A DNA stretch of 56,915 nucleotides from Pseudomonadota bacterium (GCA_022571415.1 JACZXW010000005.1:1-56915), one strand, 5' to 3'; shown: positions 43,060-54,338, numbered from the stretch's first letter. The notes: generated by a model from the letters alone, not told the origin. Translations and numbers: made by a program.

Positions 43060-45048
43060 TTGAGCAGCCATCTACTCGGCATCGACACTGGCGGGACCTT
43101 CACTGATTTTGTGTACCTGCACGATCAGCAATTCCAGGTGCACAAGGTGCTATCGACGCCTGACGCCCCACAGGAGGCAATATTCCGGGGTATTACAGAA
43201 ATGGGCCTGGACGCAATTGCTGCTAGTGGTGATCTAAAGGTTATACATGGTACAACGGTGGCAACCAACGCAATCCTTGAGGGTAAGGGTGTCCCTACGG
43301 CCTACATCGCCAACCGGGGACTCAGCGACCTGCTGTACATCGGCAGGCAGACCCGCCCGGAACTGTACAACCTCGAAGTCAGGAAGCCAGCCATTGACCT
43401 GCCGGAACGGCTGCTTTTTGAGGTCGGCGCACGGCTGGACGCAAATGGCGTTGAGATCTCCGGTTTTTCCAAAAACGAACTCACTCAGCTAAAGCGCCGC
43501 ATTAAAAAACTGGCGCCGAGAGCGATCGCCATTAACCTGCTGTTCTCCTTTATCAATGACTCCCATGAAAAGGAGATCGAGGCACTATTCGGCTCTGAGT
43601 ACTTTGTCTCCAGGTCATCGTTCGTGCTGCCGGAGTACCGGGAATACGAAAGAGGTGTCGCTACTTGGCTGAACGCCTGGATTGCACCCCTGATTGAGGA
43701 ATACCTGGTATCGGTCAAACAATCATTACAACCCAGTACCATTTCGGTTATGCAGTCCTCAGGTGTCACCATCGCTGCAGATCAGGCAGCCAGACGGGCA
43801 GTCAATCTGCTGTTGTCCGGCCCGGTTGGAGGCTTGCAGGCGGCACAAACAATCAGCCGCGGCTCCAGGCTCATCACTTTTGATATGGGTGGCACATCAA
43901 CCGATGTCGCGTTGATCGACGGGGAAATAAAACTCACTAGCGAGAACCATATCGCAAACCTGCCGATCGCCATACCCATGGCGGATATCCACACGATCGG
44001 TGCAGGTGGCGGGTCTATCGCTTATATAGATGAGGGGGGATTGTTACAGGTGGGTCCGACTTCTGCCGGTGCCAAACCCGGGCCTGCCTGCTATGGTCTG
44101 GGTGGCACAAAGCCCACCGTCACCGATGCAAACCTGGTTCTGCAAAGACTGCGTGCCGACAATTTCCTCGGTGGCCGCATGCACCTCGACACCGACGCTG
44201 CGGCGGAGGCGATACGCCCTCTCGCGGAACACCTGCATATGCAGTTGCTGGAACTGGCAGCAGGTATCATCGATATTGCGAATGAACATATGACGCAGGC
44301 CTTGCGCGTCATCTCCATCCAGCGTGGTTTTGATCCCCGGGAATTTACCCTGGTCTGTTTCGGTGGTGCCGGTGGCCTGCATTTCTGCGACCTTGCAGAA
44401 GCCCTCGAGATGACCAGCGCTATCGTTCCCGTTAATAGCGGTGTCCTGTCCGCACTCGGCATGTTGGCAACCAGTCCAGGTCGTGAAATTATCCGAACCC
44501 ATAGAAAACTAATCAGCGATTCAAGCGACACCGAGATCAGGCGCCTTTTTGCCTCGCTACAGGCACAGGGAGAACGGGAACTCATGGAAGAAGGTGTCGC
44601 TAACCCACAGGCGAAGTACAGCTTGGATCTAAGGTACCTGGGACAAACGTTTAGCTTAACTGCCCCCTACCACGATCTGAGCAGGGCGGAGATCGAGTTT
44701 CATGAATTGCACGAACGTCGATACGGGCACCGCCTCGATAAACCCGTCGAGTTGCTCAACCTGCGCTTGCACCTTGAAGCAAAAGGAACTGAGCTGAAGC
44801 TGCCCCAGTGGGAAAAAGATCCCGGGGAACCTTCCAGCCTGGACCTACCGGGATACGGAAGGGTCGTGGTCTACGACAGGGAGCAACTTATCGTCAATCA
44901 GCGGTTCACTGGTCCGGCATTGATCACAGAAGCGCATGCCACAACGCTGGTCAAAAAGCACTGGGCCGTGTCAGTCGACCGGGTGGGAAATTTACTACTG
45001 GAAAAAGCCGGTAAACCACACGAGAGGAACCGGCGAACGGTTATTTGA
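43060..45048 (+). CDS. Hydantoinase/oxoprolinase family protein (HyuA-like subunit)
   Basis: The 662-residue protein begins [17 protein letters not shown], the phosphate-binding start of the actin-like ATPase fold in the HyuA/5-oxoprolinase/acetone carboxylase beta family. Also present are [29 protein letters not shown], the [13 protein letters not shown] segment and [14 protein letters not shown]. Members act with a HyuB partner in ATP-dependent opening of hydantoins or 5-oxoproline. No HyuB gene is in the window, so the substrate is unknown. The likely start is TTG 43060 with GGAAG four bases upstream, although an open frame begins at 43036. Its end overlaps the convergent rpmG gene by eight bases. 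Confidence 0.88.
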   Translation: MSSHLLGIDTGGTFTDFVYLHDQQFQVHKVLSTPDAPQEAIFRGITEMGLDAIAASGDLKVIHGTTVATNAILEGKGVPTAYIANRGLSDLLYIGRQTRPELYNLEVRKPAIDLPERLLFEVGARLDANGVEISGFSKNELTQLKRRIKKLAPRAIAINLLFSFINDSHEKEIEALFGSEYFVSRSSFVLPEYREYERGVATWLNAWIAPLIEEYLVSVKQSLQPSTISVMQSSGVTIAADQAARRAVNLLLSGPVGGLQAAQTISRGSRLITFDMGGTSTDVALIDGEIKLTSENHIANLPIAIPMADIHTIGAGGGSIAYIDEGGLLQVGPTSAGAKPGPACYGLGGTKPTVTDANLVLQRLRADNFLGGRMHLDTDAAAEAIRPLAEHLHMQLLELAAGIIDIANEHMTQALRVISIQRGFDPREFTLVCFGGAGGLHFCDLAEALEMTSAIVPVNSGVLSALGMLATSPGREIIRTHRKLISDSSDTEIRRLFASLQAQGERELMEEGVANPQAKYSLDLRYLGQTFSLTAPYHDLSRAEIEFHELHERRYGHRLDKPVELLNLRLHLEAKGTELKLPQWEKDPGEPSSLDLPGYGRVVVYDREQLIVNQRFTGPALITEAHATTLVKKHWAVSVDRVGNLLLEKAGKPHERNRRTVI

Positions 45049-45196
45049 TCTTGGCTTCTTTATACATCACATGCTTGCGAACGACAGGATCAAATTTCTT
45101 CATCTCCATCTTGTCCGGCATGGTCCGCTTGTTCTTGCTCGTGGTGTAGTAGTGCCCTGTTCCCGCAGATGAAACCAGTTTAATCTTTTCTCTCAT
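45041..45196 (-). CDS. rpmG: 50S ribosomal protein L33
   Basis: The 51-residue protein [20 protein letters not shown] continues with [21 protein letters not shown] ([11 protein letters not shown] being the L33 marker) and ends YKEAKIK. It is the Cys-free form of L33. It follows rpmB by three bases on the same strand, the universal rpmB-rpmG pair. The last codons overlap the end of the hydantoinase gene on the opposite strand by eight bases. Confidence 0.95.
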   Translation of the reverse strand: MREKIKLVSSAGTGHYYTTSKNKRTMPDKMEMKKFDPVVRKHVMYKEAKIK

Positions 45197-45199
45197 GAT

Positions 45200-45436
45200 C
45201 TAGACCTTTTCCCCGCGGGCTCGAAGATCACTAATGACCTGGTCGATACCCAGCTTGTCAATAATTCGCATACCCTTGGCTGATACACGCAGCTTGATGA
45301 AACGTTTTTCTTTTTCCAGCCAAAATCGGTGGTCATGGATATTTGGCAAGAACCTGCGCTTGGTCTTGTTGTTCGCATGGGATACGTTATTTCCTGCAAC
45401 CGGTCTCTTCCCGGTGACCTGACATACTCTGGACAT
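45200..45436 (-). CDS. rpmB: 50S ribosomal protein L28
   Basis: The 78-residue protein starts [20 protein letters not shown], then [17 protein letters not shown] and [17 protein letters not shown], which are standard L28 segments. An open frame extends to 45490, but the ATG at 45436 is the family start. rpmG follows after three bases. Upstream, 45437-45641 separates it from radC and should hold the promoter; it also contains the short palindrome AAAGACGACGTCTTT at about 45562-45576, of unknown meaning. Confidence 0.96.
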   Translation of the reverse strand: MSRVCQVTGKRPVAGNNVSHANNKTKRRFLPNIHDHRFWLEKEKRFIKLRVSAKGMRIIDKLGIDQVISDLRARGEKV

Positions 45437-45641
45437 GTCTAAAAAACCTTGAATTCGTTTGTGGGACCCGAGCCGACTAGGGCGGGTCATTCGAGAGCGG
45501 TGCTTTATACCAGATGGCTCTGGTCATTTCAACCAACCAGCCTCCTCAAAAGAGGACCAGGAAAGACGACGTCTTTGTGGCTACCCGAGAGTGTCCGGAC
45601 CAGCGCGCCGGGCGTCTCCATGGAGCATGGCACCAGAATGG

Positions 45642-46334
45642 CTAGAGTAGCCCCCGTTCTGCAAACGACAACACCTCACCTTCCCCGACAATCATGTGGT
45701 CCAGCACCCTGACGTCCACCAGCTGCAGTGCCGATATCAGTCGATCCGTAATTCGCTGGTCTGCCTGGCTGGGTTCCGCCACCCCTGATGGATGGTTATG
45801 CGCAAGTATCACCGCCGCCGCATTGTTTTCCAGTGCCCGGATAATCACTTCCCGCGGATGCACGCTCGCCCCGTCTATGGTGCCAAAAAATAGTTCCTCA
45901 TAGCTAATCAGCCGATGCTGGTTGTCGAGAAACATGACGGCGAATACTTCCCGCGCGTAATGACCCAATTTAAATTTAAGGAATCGCCTTGTAATACCCG
46001 GGTCGGTCATCGCGTCACCTCTATCAAACACGGACTGAAGATATCGATCGGTCAATTCGAGCGTAGCTCTGATCTGTGCAACCTTAGCAATACCCATGCC
46101 TGGCATGTCGATAATTTCTTTCGGTTTCGCTTCAAGCAGGCCGCGGAAGCCGCCAAATTTATCCAGCAAATCGCGTGCGATATCCTGTACCGTTTTACCT
46201 CTATGGCCGGTTCCCAGAAATATCGACAATAGCTCTACATCCGTCAGAGCCTGTGCACCAAGATTCAGCAACTTCTCCCGTGGTCTTTCGTCAAACGGCA
46301 GGTTTCGCCATGACAAGGTATTTGTACTCTTCAT
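45642..46334 (-). CDS. radC: RadC family protein (JAMM domain, DNA repair-associated)
   Basis: The 230-residue protein has an N-terminal helix-hairpin-helix region (PREKLLNLGAQALTDVELL, DMPGMGIAKVAQI) and a C-terminal JAMM metalloprotease-like domain with HNHPSGVAEPSQAD (metal ligands His, His, Asp). RadC is associated with recombination or replication-fork repair, but its biochemical role is unresolved. It lies between coaBC (divergent) and rpmB-rpmG (downstream, same strand), the conserved order radC-rpmB-rpmG. Confidence 0.94.
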   Translation of the reverse strand: MKSTNTLSWRNLPFDERPREKLLNLGAQALTDVELLSIFLGTGHRGKTVQDIARDLLDKFGGFRGLLEAKPKEIIDMPGMGIAKVAQIRATLELTDRYLQSVFDRGDAMTDPGITRRFLKFKLGHYAREVFAVMFLDNQHRLISYEELFFGTIDGASVHPREVIIRALENNAAAVILAHNHPSGVAEPSQADQRITDRLISALQLVDVRVLDHMIVGEGEVLSFAERGLL

Positions 46335-46486
46335 CTACTTCCTTATAGTGAACAATCACTTACACTAGTGCGATGCCTCTATGCTATTGTTAATAGCGCT
46401 TTTGTTGGAGAACAATTCTCGCCTCCCCGCAGGAAGATAGCTGCCGGAAAAATCGTAATTACTTGTAAGCGAATAGATGACTGATC

Positions 46487-47704
46487 GTGCAGACACTGAC
46501 CAATAAGCGAATCCTTCTAGGCATTACCGGCGGCATAGCTGCCTATAAAGCCGCAGAACTTGTGCGCAGATTTCAAGATCAGGGCGCAGAGGTTCAAGTG
46601 GTCATGACCAAAGGGGCAACCGAGTTCATCACGCCACTCACCCTGCAGGCTTTATCCAATCATCCGGTCCACCTCGATCTTTTAAATACTGAGACTGAAT
46701 CAGCCATGGGGCATATAGAACTGGCCAGGTGGGCTGATCTGATTATTGTCGCGCCTGCCACCGCTGACTTTATCGCCCGAATGGCATTGGGTCGCGGTGA
46801 TGATCTGCTCACGACGCTCTGTCTCGCGGCAGAGTGCAGAATCGCTATCGCCCCGGCAATGAACCAGGCTATGTGGGCAAAGCAGGCAACCCAGGAAAAT
46901 TGCCAGCACCTGCTGGATAGAAACATATCGATATTTGGACCGGAGGAAGGCCTCCAGGCTTGCGGGGAAACAGGCGTCGGGAGGTTACTTGATATCGACG
47001 AAATTGTGATCGAAGCAGCTTCCCTGTTTTCTTCAAACCTTCTTACAGGCGTTAAGGTCCTCATCACAGCAGGGCCGACCCGGGAGGCCATCGACCCGGT
47101 ACGCTATATCAGCAATCACAGTTCCGGCAAACAGGGATTCGCCCTGGCACAGGCGGCTCTGGAAGCTGGCGCCATCGTGACGCTGGTGTCCGGACCTACA
47201 AATCTTGACCCACCCGATCGGGCAACACTGGTGCCAATAATATCCGCGACCCAGATGTATGATGCGGTAATGGCGGAAGTTGCAGACACGGATATATTCA
47301 TTGGTGTCGCTGCAGTTGCAGACTATCGACCGGCGAAAGTGCAAACCCAGAAAATCAAGAAAAACCCCGCCGCCAGCAACAAGTCAATGACTCTGGACCT
47401 GGTGGAAAATCCCGATATCATCGCTGCCGTGGCAAATTCCGAGAAGCGTCCGTTTACGGTCGGGTTTGCCGCAGAAACTGATCATCTCATTGAATACGCC
47501 AGGAAAAAATTGGAACAAAAAAACCTGGATGTCATCGTTGCCAACAACGTAGCTGATACTGCCATCGGTTTTAACAGCGACAATAACCAGACGACCGTCC
47601 TGTGGGAAAATCATGTGGAAGAATTACCGATGATGTCCAAGAGCAACATCTCGATTCGGATCATCGAACTGATCTCTGAACGGTTCAATCTGGCGTCTCA
47701 ATGA
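46487..47704 (+). CDS. coaBC: Bifunctional phosphopantothenoylcysteine decarboxylase/phosphopantothenate-cysteine ligase
   Basis: CoaBC carries out two steps of CoA synthesis. The 405-residue protein has the flavin-binding CoaC half ([17 protein letters not shown], the catalytic His in [20 protein letters not shown], and the Cys flap [10 protein letters not shown]). The CoaB half follows ([64 protein letters not shown]). The start is GTG 46487. Its end overlaps dut by four bases, the classical coaBC-dut arrangement. Confidence 0.96.
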   Translation: MQTLTNKRILLGITGGIAAYKAAELVRRFQDQGAEVQVVMTKGATEFITPLTLQALSNHPVHLDLLNTETESAMGHIELARWADLIIVAPATADFIARMALGRGDDLLTTLCLAAECRIAIAPAMNQAMWAKQATQENCQHLLDRNISIFGPEEGLQACGETGVGRLLDIDEIVIEAASLFSSNLLTGVKVLITAGPTREAIDPVRYISNHSSGKQGFALAQAALEAGAIVTLVSGPTNLDPPDRATLVPIISATQMYDAVMAEVADTDIFIGVAAVADYRPAKVQTQKIKKNPAASNKSMTLDLVENPDIIAAVANSEKRPFTVGFAAETDHLIEYARKKLEQKNLDVIVANNVADTAIGFNSDNNQTTVLWENHVEELPMMSKSNISIRIIELISERFNLASQ

Positions 47705-48156
47705 ACAACTTGCAAGTCAAAATACTAAACCCACTGATTGGCAAAGAGATTCCCCTGCCACAATACTCCACGCCAGGCTCAGCCGGTATGGATCTCAGGG
47801 CTTGTATCGAGGAAACCTTAACGTTACCCCCGGGGGAAACCAGACTCATACCCGTTGGTATCGCCATCTACATTGGAGATTCCAATCTCGCCGCCATGAT
47901 TCTGCCGCGATCCGGGCTCGGTCATAAGCACGGTATCGTACTCGGAAACCTGGTAGGCCTGATCGATTCCGACTACCAGGGTGAGCTTATGATTTCCTGC
48001 TGGAACCGGGGTAAAGACTCATTTGACATAGCCCCGGGCGATCGGATCGCACAACTCGTTCTTGTACCGATCGTACGGACCGAGTTTAATATTGTCAGTG
48101 AATTCGGTGAAACAAAAAGAGGCACTGGCGGTTTCGGATCTTCCGGCAAGCAATAG
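47701..48156 (+). CDS. dut: dUTP pyrophosphatase
   Basis: Dut hydrolyses dUTP to dUMP, keeping uracil out of DNA. The 151-residue trimeric enzyme shows all five motifs: [32 protein letters not shown] with the catalytic Asp, [12 protein letters not shown] and the C-terminal [12 protein letters not shown]. Length is normal. It overlaps coaBC as ATGA. An intergenic region of about 110 bp follows, with a short leader ORF before algC. Confidence 0.97.
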   Translation: MNNLQVKILNPLIGKEIPLPQYSTPGSAGMDLRACIEETLTLPPGETRLIPVGIAIYIGDSNLAAMILPRSGLGHKHGIVLGNLVGLIDSDYQGELMISCWNRGKDSFDIAPGDRIAQLVLVPIVRTEFNIVSEFGETKRGTGGFGSSGKQ

Positions 48157-48223
48157 ATTCATACGAACTATTACAAATACGATTGAACAGACGATTACAC
48201 GAGAGGCCCCGGAGGAAAATTTT

Positions 48224-48271
48224 ATGTGCCTGATTCGCTTACAGACAGATTGGACTTTAATTCGTGGTTAA
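48224..48271 (+). CDS. Possible 15-codon leader ORF overlapping the algC start
   Basis: ATG 48224 follows a strong GGAGG with eight-base spacing and encodes MCLIRLQTDWTLIRG, stopping at TAA 48269-48271. That stop overlaps the GTG start of algC (48264) in a different frame, an arrangement for translational coupling. The algC GTG itself has no obvious ribosome-binding sequence of its own. Alternatively the peptide is accidental or marks a base missing in the sequence. Confidence 0.4.
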   Translation: MCLIRLQTDWTLIRG

Positions 48272-50735
48272 CAAAAAAGGTACGCCTAATTTTGGATCCA
48301 TACCTATCGCCAGCGTTCTGACGGGGTTCATCCTGGCAGTCCTCCTCTCCCTGTTCGTGGTCCATGCGGGCTCAACCAGGCAGCACCGGGAAGCGGTCTC
48401 TAAGCTTCATGCAGACAGCCTGCAGCAACAGTTGAACATCAAGTTGGCGCAAATCAAGCTTTTACTCTCGAGGATGGCCACCAGTACCCGGCTTGCAGGA
48501 ATCGTCGCTGACGAATCTTCCAGCTCCATGGAAGAAACCTTGCTAACCAGCATGATCCCGTACGCCATCAAGGTACGATTATTCGCTCCAGGAAAAGCTG
48601 AGATAGACCGGAGTGCCTCTCCGCCATTCAGCTTTACCTCCCTAGACCTGGTGAACCGCGCTGAAAACGGAGACGATGTCAATGCAGAGGCAATCAACAT
48701 CAAGGGTCGATGGATTGTCAGCATCGCAACACCGATAAGGATTCCTTCAGATGATCAGGTGAGAGGCACCTTGTTCGTATACTTGGATATACAGGCTTTG
48801 GCTGAACAGGTAAATGAGAATATAGAGGGTGAACTGAAACTTATGCAGTTGGTCGGCACTGCAAAACCCACTGAAATCCTGGTGATGGGAACTGGCAAGT
48901 CACCAGGTGGCATCGAAGTGAAACGTGCCCTCGACAATCCCAATTGGTCACTGATCTACACCCCGTCTCAAGGTGTCCAGGACCAGGCTGTTGGGAGTTT
49001 TATCTTCTTTCTCATCCCTTCCCTTGTATTCGTCCTTATCGCTCTTGGCGGTGTTCTGGTCGGGATCAGCAGGAATAGTAAGTTACTCCGCAGTGATCTA
49101 TCTCATCTCGATCACCAGATAGCCAGCGTTGCCTCTGGTCTTTTTTCGCCGTCAGACAAATACGTGATCAGCGCCTTTCGTGAAGTTGACCTCAGTCTTT
49201 CACGACTTGGCAAGAAACAGGAGACCCGGGGCCCCGTACCGAAGTTAAAAGTAACGAAAGTAGGACCGGCGGAGACAATGGAGGACCGGGTCGATATCGA
49301 AATGTTGGATGAGGGGTCTTTCGATGAAGCTATGAGTCAACTGGAGCCGCAGGATGATTCAGTTGGACAGAATTTTTCTTCAATATTCAGGGCATGCGAC
49401 ATTCGCGGCATCGTCAATGAGACCCTGACGACTGAACTAATTCACAAGATCGGTCTTGCCATCGGCAGTGAAGCAGAAGCGTTGGGCCAGCAAACACTCG
49501 TAGTGGGTGCTGACGGGAGAGTCTCGAGCCCTGATGTCAGGGACGAGTTGATTAAAGGACTGCGAGCTTCAGGGCGAGATGTGATTAGCATCGGATCAGT
49601 ACCAACGCCATTGCTCTACTTCGCCACCCACAATTCAGATACTCAAAGTGGGGTAATGGTGACAGGCGGTCACAATCCGCCAGACTACAATGGGTTCAAA
49701 ATCGTACTGGATGGTCGAACCCTGGTTGACGAGGATATACAAAGGCTTTACCAGAGAATTGTTGACGGTGAATTTTCTTCCGGGGAAGGCGACCTGACAG
49801 AAATTGATATACGCGACGACTATATTGATGCTATCACCGACGATGTTGTCGTGGCGCAACCACTTACGGTAGTGATTGACTGCGGTAATGGTATTGCTGC
49901 AGACATTGCTCCAGAGCTTCTGGGGAATCTCGGTTGTGACGTGATACCGCTGTATTGTGAGGTTGACGGTACTTTTCCAAACCACCCACCGGATCCCACC
50001 GTCCCGGAAAACCTGAAAGACCTGGTGCTTACAGTAAAGTCCCAGAATGCTGACATAGGGATCGCTCTCGATGGAGATGGCGACTCCCTTGTGGCGGTAA
50101 CCAAACAGGGTGAAATCATCTGGCCAGACAGATTGCTCATGTTATTTGCTAAGGATGTTGTATCACGCAACCCCGGGTCTGACGTGGTTTATGACGTCAA
50201 ATGCACCAGGCATTTGAACAGCGTAATCAGTAGTTTTGGAGGCAGACCAATAATAAGCCGAAGTGGACACTCATTCATTAAGGAGAAAATTGCCGAGACT
50301 GATGCGGTTCTTGGTGGAGAAATGTCCGGTCACATCTGCTTCGGCGAACGCTGGTTTGGCTTTGACGATGGCATTTATTCGGCCGCTCGCCTTCTGGAAA
50401 TCGTTGGCTCACAGACAGCAGGGCTTGATGAGCTGCTGGCCGAATTTCCATCAAGTTGTTCGACGCCTGAAATCCTGATAGAAGTGGATGACGAAGCCAA
50501 GTTTGAAATAATGGATCAACTGCACAAGACAGCTTCGTTCGAAGACGGATCCATCACCACAATAGATGGAATCCGGGTGGACTATTCTGACGGGTGGGGC
50601 CTGGTGCGCGCATCCAATACAAGTCCTATGTTGACCTTACGTTTTGAAGCGGATGACGAATCTTCCCTGGAGCGTATTAAGGGAATCTTCAGGGAACAGA
50701 TACAGGCCGTTAACGAGGATCTCAATTTTGATTAA
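48264..50735 (+). CDS. algC: Phosphomannomutase/phosphoglucomutase AlgC with membrane-anchored N-terminal extension; active-site substitutions
   Basis: AlgC interconverts 6- and 1-phosphates of mannose and glucose for alginate, LPS and other polysaccharides. The 823 residues comprise a membrane span (IASVLTGFILAVLLSLFVV, about 15-35), a periplasmic-type region, a second span near 243-265, a linker, and the mutase from about residue 372 (FRACDIRGIVNE). The sugar loop GEMSGH and phosphate loop RASNTSP are intact. However, the active-site loop reads TGGHNPPDYNG with Gly at residue 469, where Pseudomonas AlgC has the phosphoserine (TGSHNP). The metal loop is DGDGDS (603-608), where Arg normally follows. 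The three metal-binding Asp remain. Either activity is altered or a lineage variant exists. Start is GTG 48264. Confidence 0.92.
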   Translation: MVNKKGTPNFGSIPIASVLTGFILAVLLSLFVVHAGSTRQHREAVSKLHADSLQQQLNIKLAQIKLLLSRMATSTRLAGIVADESSSSMEETLLTSMIPYAIKVRLFAPGKAEIDRSASPPFSFTSLDLVNRAENGDDVNAEAINIKGRWIVSIATPIRIPSDDQVRGTLFVYLDIQALAEQVNENIEGELKLMQLVGTAKPTEILVMGTGKSPGGIEVKRALDNPNWSLIYTPSQGVQDQAVGSFIFFLIPSLVFVLIALGGVLVGISRNSKLLRSDLSHLDHQIASVASGLFSPSDKYVISAFREVDLSLSRLGKKQETRGPVPKLKVTKVGPAETMEDRVDIEMLDEGSFDEAMSQLEPQDDSVGQNFSSIFRACDIRGIVNETLTTELIHKIGLAIGSEAEALGQQTLVVGADGRVSSPDVRDELIKGLRASGRDVISIGSVPTPLLYFATHNSDTQSGVMVTGGHNPPDYNGFKIVLDGRTLVDEDIQRLYQRIVDGEFSSGEGDLTEIDIRDDYIDAITDDVVVAQPLTVVIDCGNGIAADIAPELLGNLGCDVIPLYCEVDGTFPNHPPDPTVPENLKDLVLTVKSQNADIGIALDGDGDSLVAVTKQGEIIWPDRLLMLFAKDVVSRNPGSDVVYDVKCTRHLNSVISSFGGRPIISRSGHSFIKEKIAETDAVLGGEMSGHICFGERWFGFDDGIYSAARLLEIVGSQTAGLDELLAEFPSSCSTPEILIEVDDEAKFEIMDQLHKTASFEDGSITTIDGIRVDYSDGWGLVRASNTSPMLTLRFEADDESSLERIKGIFREQIQAVNEDLNFD

Positions 50736-50769
50736 GCTGCCAGCCAAGATAATTCGACAAAGGAACTGA

Positions 50770-51672
<903 letters not shown>

Positions 51673-51686
51673 CTGATTTATAAATA

Positions 51687-52283
51687 ATGACCGAAGAACA
51701 ACTTCCGAAAATATCCCGCAAAGAACAAATACTCAGGTCATTGGCAACGATGCTGGAACAAAACCCCGGTGCACGCGTTACCACGGCCGGTCTTGCGAAA
51801 CAGGTTGGTGTCTCGGAAGCTGCTCTTTACAGGCATTTCCCCAGTAAAGCTAAAATGTTTGAGGCGCTGATCGAGTTTATCGAGGATACAATATTTTCGC
51901 GCGTGTCTATCATCCTGGGAGAGGAAAATTCAACAGAGGCCCGCTGCAACCAAGTACTGACGCTTCTGCTGACCTTTTCAGAACGCAATCCCGGTATCAC
52001 ACGAATACTCACGGGAGACCCATTGACCGGTGAATCTGAACGACTGCGCACCCGGGTGGCGCAGTTCTTTGAGCGCTTCGAGATGCAACTCAGACAGATC
52101 CTGCGAGAAGCTGAAATCAGGAACGATCATCAAACGACACTCGATGTCGATGTGGCCGCGAACCTGATGTTGTGCACAGTGGAAGGCAAGATTTGCCAGT
52201 ATGTTCGAAGTGACTTTGGTAAAGTTCCCACCAGCCATTGGGACAGCCAGTGGCTGGCACTAAAAAAAATAATCTTTCCCTGA
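51687..52283 (+). CDS. slmA: Nucleoid occlusion factor SlmA
   Basis: SlmA is a TetR-family DNA-binding protein that blocks FtsZ ring assembly over the nucleoid. The 198-residue protein shows SRKEQILRSLATMLEQNPG and the helix-turn-helix VTTAGLAKQVGVSEAALYRHFPSKAKMFE (core SEAALYRHFPSK), followed by the SlmA-type C-terminal domain (RITRILTGDPLTGE). Length matches E. coli SlmA. It begins 14 bp after argB. Placement beside dut/argB and pyrE is the usual one. Confidence 0.95.
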   Translation: MTEEQLPKISRKEQILRSLATMLEQNPGARVTTAGLAKQVGVSEAALYRHFPSKAKMFEALIEFIEDTIFSRVSIILGEENSTEARCNQVLTLLLTFSERNPGITRILTGDPLTGESERLRTRVAQFFERFEMQLRQILREAEIRNDHQTTLDVDVAANLMLCTVEGKICQYVRSDFGKVPTSHWDSQWLALKKIIFP

Positions 52284-52312
52284 GGTTTAGGGTCTTTCGA
52301 TCTAACGCCTGT

Positions 52313-52960
52313 TTAACGTCCAGGATCGTTACCGTAAAGTTCGCGGACCCTCGTCAAGTCGGCCGCATAAGTAGTGCGCAATGCTTCCATTTCATCATGC
52401 TTTCCCTGAATTTCATTCTCAATTTGCGACATCCTGTTTTCAATAGAACGGATCCTGTCGATTCGATCCTTACTGATCGTCCCTCCTGATCGTTCAATGT
52501 CAGCCAGGCTGGACTCCAGCCGATGTTTTTGTTCTTGCAACCGGCGGGCATTGCCACTTTGCGCATTGATAAAACTTTCAATGCTTTGTAGTTTGGTATC
52601 TCTTGCCCTGATCACATCCTCAGGTGTGCTGTACAAACGAAGCAGGTTCTGGTCGGCAATTTTCTGCTCTCTTCGTTTACGGTCAATTCTTTGCTGCAGT
52701 TCGATCGCGTTGTCTCGTGCGGTAATTTCAGCATCTGTTAACGCCCTCGGTACAACTTCGAGGACCCGGCCATTTAGGCTCAGGATGGTATAGCCGTATT
52801 TGACATAACGGGCGGGAACGTGACTATCCAGCACCGTAACACCATCTTCATTTTTGTATTTATACAGCTCCGCAATTGTTGTCATGGGCACAGCAGCAGA
52901 TACCACTGTCAATACAAGGCAACCAATGAATTTTCTAGCGATGTTTGAACACTTACTCAT
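52313..52960 (-). CDS. DUF4124-type exported coiled-coil protein
   Basis: The 215-residue product has a signal peptide (KFIGCLVLTVVSAAVPMTTIA, cleavage likely before ELYKY), a DUF4124-like beta segment (LYKYKNEDGVTVLDSHVPARYV partly, starting ELYKYKNEDG), then a long charged alpha-helical region rich in Arg, Glu and Gln, likely a coiled coil. Periplasmic location is inferred. The family has no assigned function. It follows pyrE on the same strand with eight bases between stop-start positions, so it is probably the last gene of rph-pyrE-DUF4124. Confidence 0.75.
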   Translation of the reverse strand: MSKCSNIARKFIGCLVLTVVSAAVPMTTIAELYKYKNEDGVTVLDSHVPARYVKYGYTILSLNGRVLEVVPRALTDAEITARDNAIELQQRIDRKRREQKIADQNLLRLYSTPEDVIRARDTKLQSIESFINAQSGNARRLQEQKHRLESSLADIERSGGTISKDRIDRIRSIENRMSQIENEIQGKHDEMEALRTTYAADLTRVRELYGNDPGR

Positions 52961-52968
52961 ACACTAAT

Positions 52969-53616
52969 TCAATCTGTCCCGTACTCATCCCTGTAGCTAT
53001 AAACCAGTTTTAACTCCTTGTCATACTGACCCGTCGATTCCATATAATCAATGATGTGTTTCAACTTTACGATGCTAACCGACGAAACACCATACTCGCG
53101 TTCAACCTCCTGAATCGCCGAGAGGTCCCCAGTCCCTCTTTCCTGTCGATCAATGGCGAGCAAAATCCCGGTTACCTCCACAGGAGTCCTCGAAAGAATC
53201 GCCATCACTTCCCGTATCGCCGTTCCAGCCGTAATAACATCGTCAACTATCACTACCTTGCCTTGTAACTGCGCACCCACCAGTTGACCTCCTTCTCCAT
53301 GATTCTTGATTTCCTTGCGGTTAAAGGCGTAGGGAACATCAATACCGTGATCCAGATGAAGCGCTATCGCAGTCGCGCTAACCAGCGGGATACCTTTGTA
53401 AGCAGGACCAAACAGTAGGTCAAACTCTAACCCGGAATCGAGCAAAGCCGCGCTGTAAAACTGACCTAACCGAGTCAATGTTCTGCCGCTATTGAACAAC
53501 CCGGCATTTAAAAAATAGGGGCTTACCCGACCCGATTTCAGCGTAAATTCCCCAAACGACAGCACTCCCGTTTGCACTGCGAACTCAAGAAACTCCCGTC
53601 GATAATCTGCAATCAC
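52969..53616 (-). CDS. pyrE: Orotate phosphoribosyltransferase
   Basis: PyrE converts orotate and PRPP to OMP in pyrimidine synthesis. The 215-residue protein shows [18 protein letters not shown], the substrate Lys in [22 protein letters not shown] and the PRPP loop [16 protein letters not shown]. Length is as in E. coli. Its start overlaps the rph stop by four bases (ATGA), the conserved rph-pyrE pairing that in E. coli involves translational coupling. Confidence 0.97.
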   Translation of the reverse strand: MIADYRREFLEFAVQTGVLSFGEFTLKSGRVSPYFLNAGLFNSGRTLTRLGQFYSAALLDSGLEFDLLFGPAYKGIPLVSATAIALHLDHGIDVPYAFNRKEIKNHGEGGQLVGAQLQGKVVIVDDVITAGTAIREVMAILSRTPVEVTGILLAIDRQERGTGDLSAIQEVEREYGVSSVSIVKLKHIIDYMESTGQYDKELKLVYSYRDEYGTD

Positions 53617-54338
53617 TTTGACTTCTCCAGGGCCGACCTCTGTAGTTCATTCAGCTCGAGGATACCCTTTTCAGCCAGTGACAGCATCTTATCAAGTTGC
53701 TGCCGATCAAAAGGATCAGCTTCTGCCGTACCCTGGACCTCGATGAATTTTCCTTTCTCAGTCATGACGACATTCATATCGGTATCCGCGCCGGAATCTT
53801 CAACATACTCCAGATCCAGTAGTGGCTGGCCTGCCACAATCCCAACTGATACCGCAGCAATCAGCTGCCTCACTGGCGCAACATCCAGGTCAAGGCTATC
53901 AATTGCATCAAAGAGGGCGACGCAAGCCCCTGTAATGGATGCGGTTCTCGTTCCTCCGTCCGCCTGGATCACATCGCAGTCAATTCGAATCGTATTTTCT
54001 CCCAGGCTGCTCATGTCCACTGCGGCCCTGAGCGAGCGTCCAATCAGCCGCTGGATTTCCTGGGTCCGACCACTTTGTTTTCCCCTTGCCGCTTCTCTTG
54101 CCATTCGCTCATTAGTGGATCTTGGCAACATACCGTATTCTGCAGTGACCCATCCCTGCCCACTTCCCCTGAGAAACGCGGGCACGCCTTTTTCTGCACT
54201 GGCAGTACAAATTACGCGCGTGTCTCCATAACAAATCAGCACTGATCCTTCGGCATGCTTGCTGTATCCGCGGTGAATCTCTATTGAACGTAATTGATCA
54301 AACTGCCTGCCCCCGATCCTTGAAAAGTGTTCTGCCAT
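53613..54338 (-). CDS. rph: Ribonuclease PH
   Basis: RNase PH is a phosphorolytic 3'-5' exoribonuclease that trims tRNA precursors. The 241-residue protein shows [18 protein letters not shown]-type start ([11 protein letters not shown]), [14 protein letters not shown], the [17 protein letters not shown] segment and [19 protein letters not shown]. It is full length, unlike the frameshifted gene of E. coli K-12. It is divergent from yicC, sharing a 116-bp upstream region, and couples to pyrE. Confidence 0.97.
   Translation of the reverse strand: MAEHFSRIGGRQFDQLRSIEIHRGYSKHAEGSVLICYGDTRVICTASAEKGVPAFLRGSGQGWVTAEYGMLPRSTNERMAREAARGKQSGRTQEIQRLIGRSLRAAVDMSSLGENTIRIDCDVIQADGGTRTASITGACVALFDAIDSLDLDVAPVRQLIAAVSVGIVAGQPLLDLEYVEDSGADTDMNVVMTEKGKFIEVQGTAEADPFDRQQLDKMLSLAEKGILELNELQRSALEKSK

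Noticed and set aside
45562-45576. Terminator for radC at AAAGACGACGTCTTT
   Set aside because: Short palindrome without a T-tract; not enough to call a terminator.
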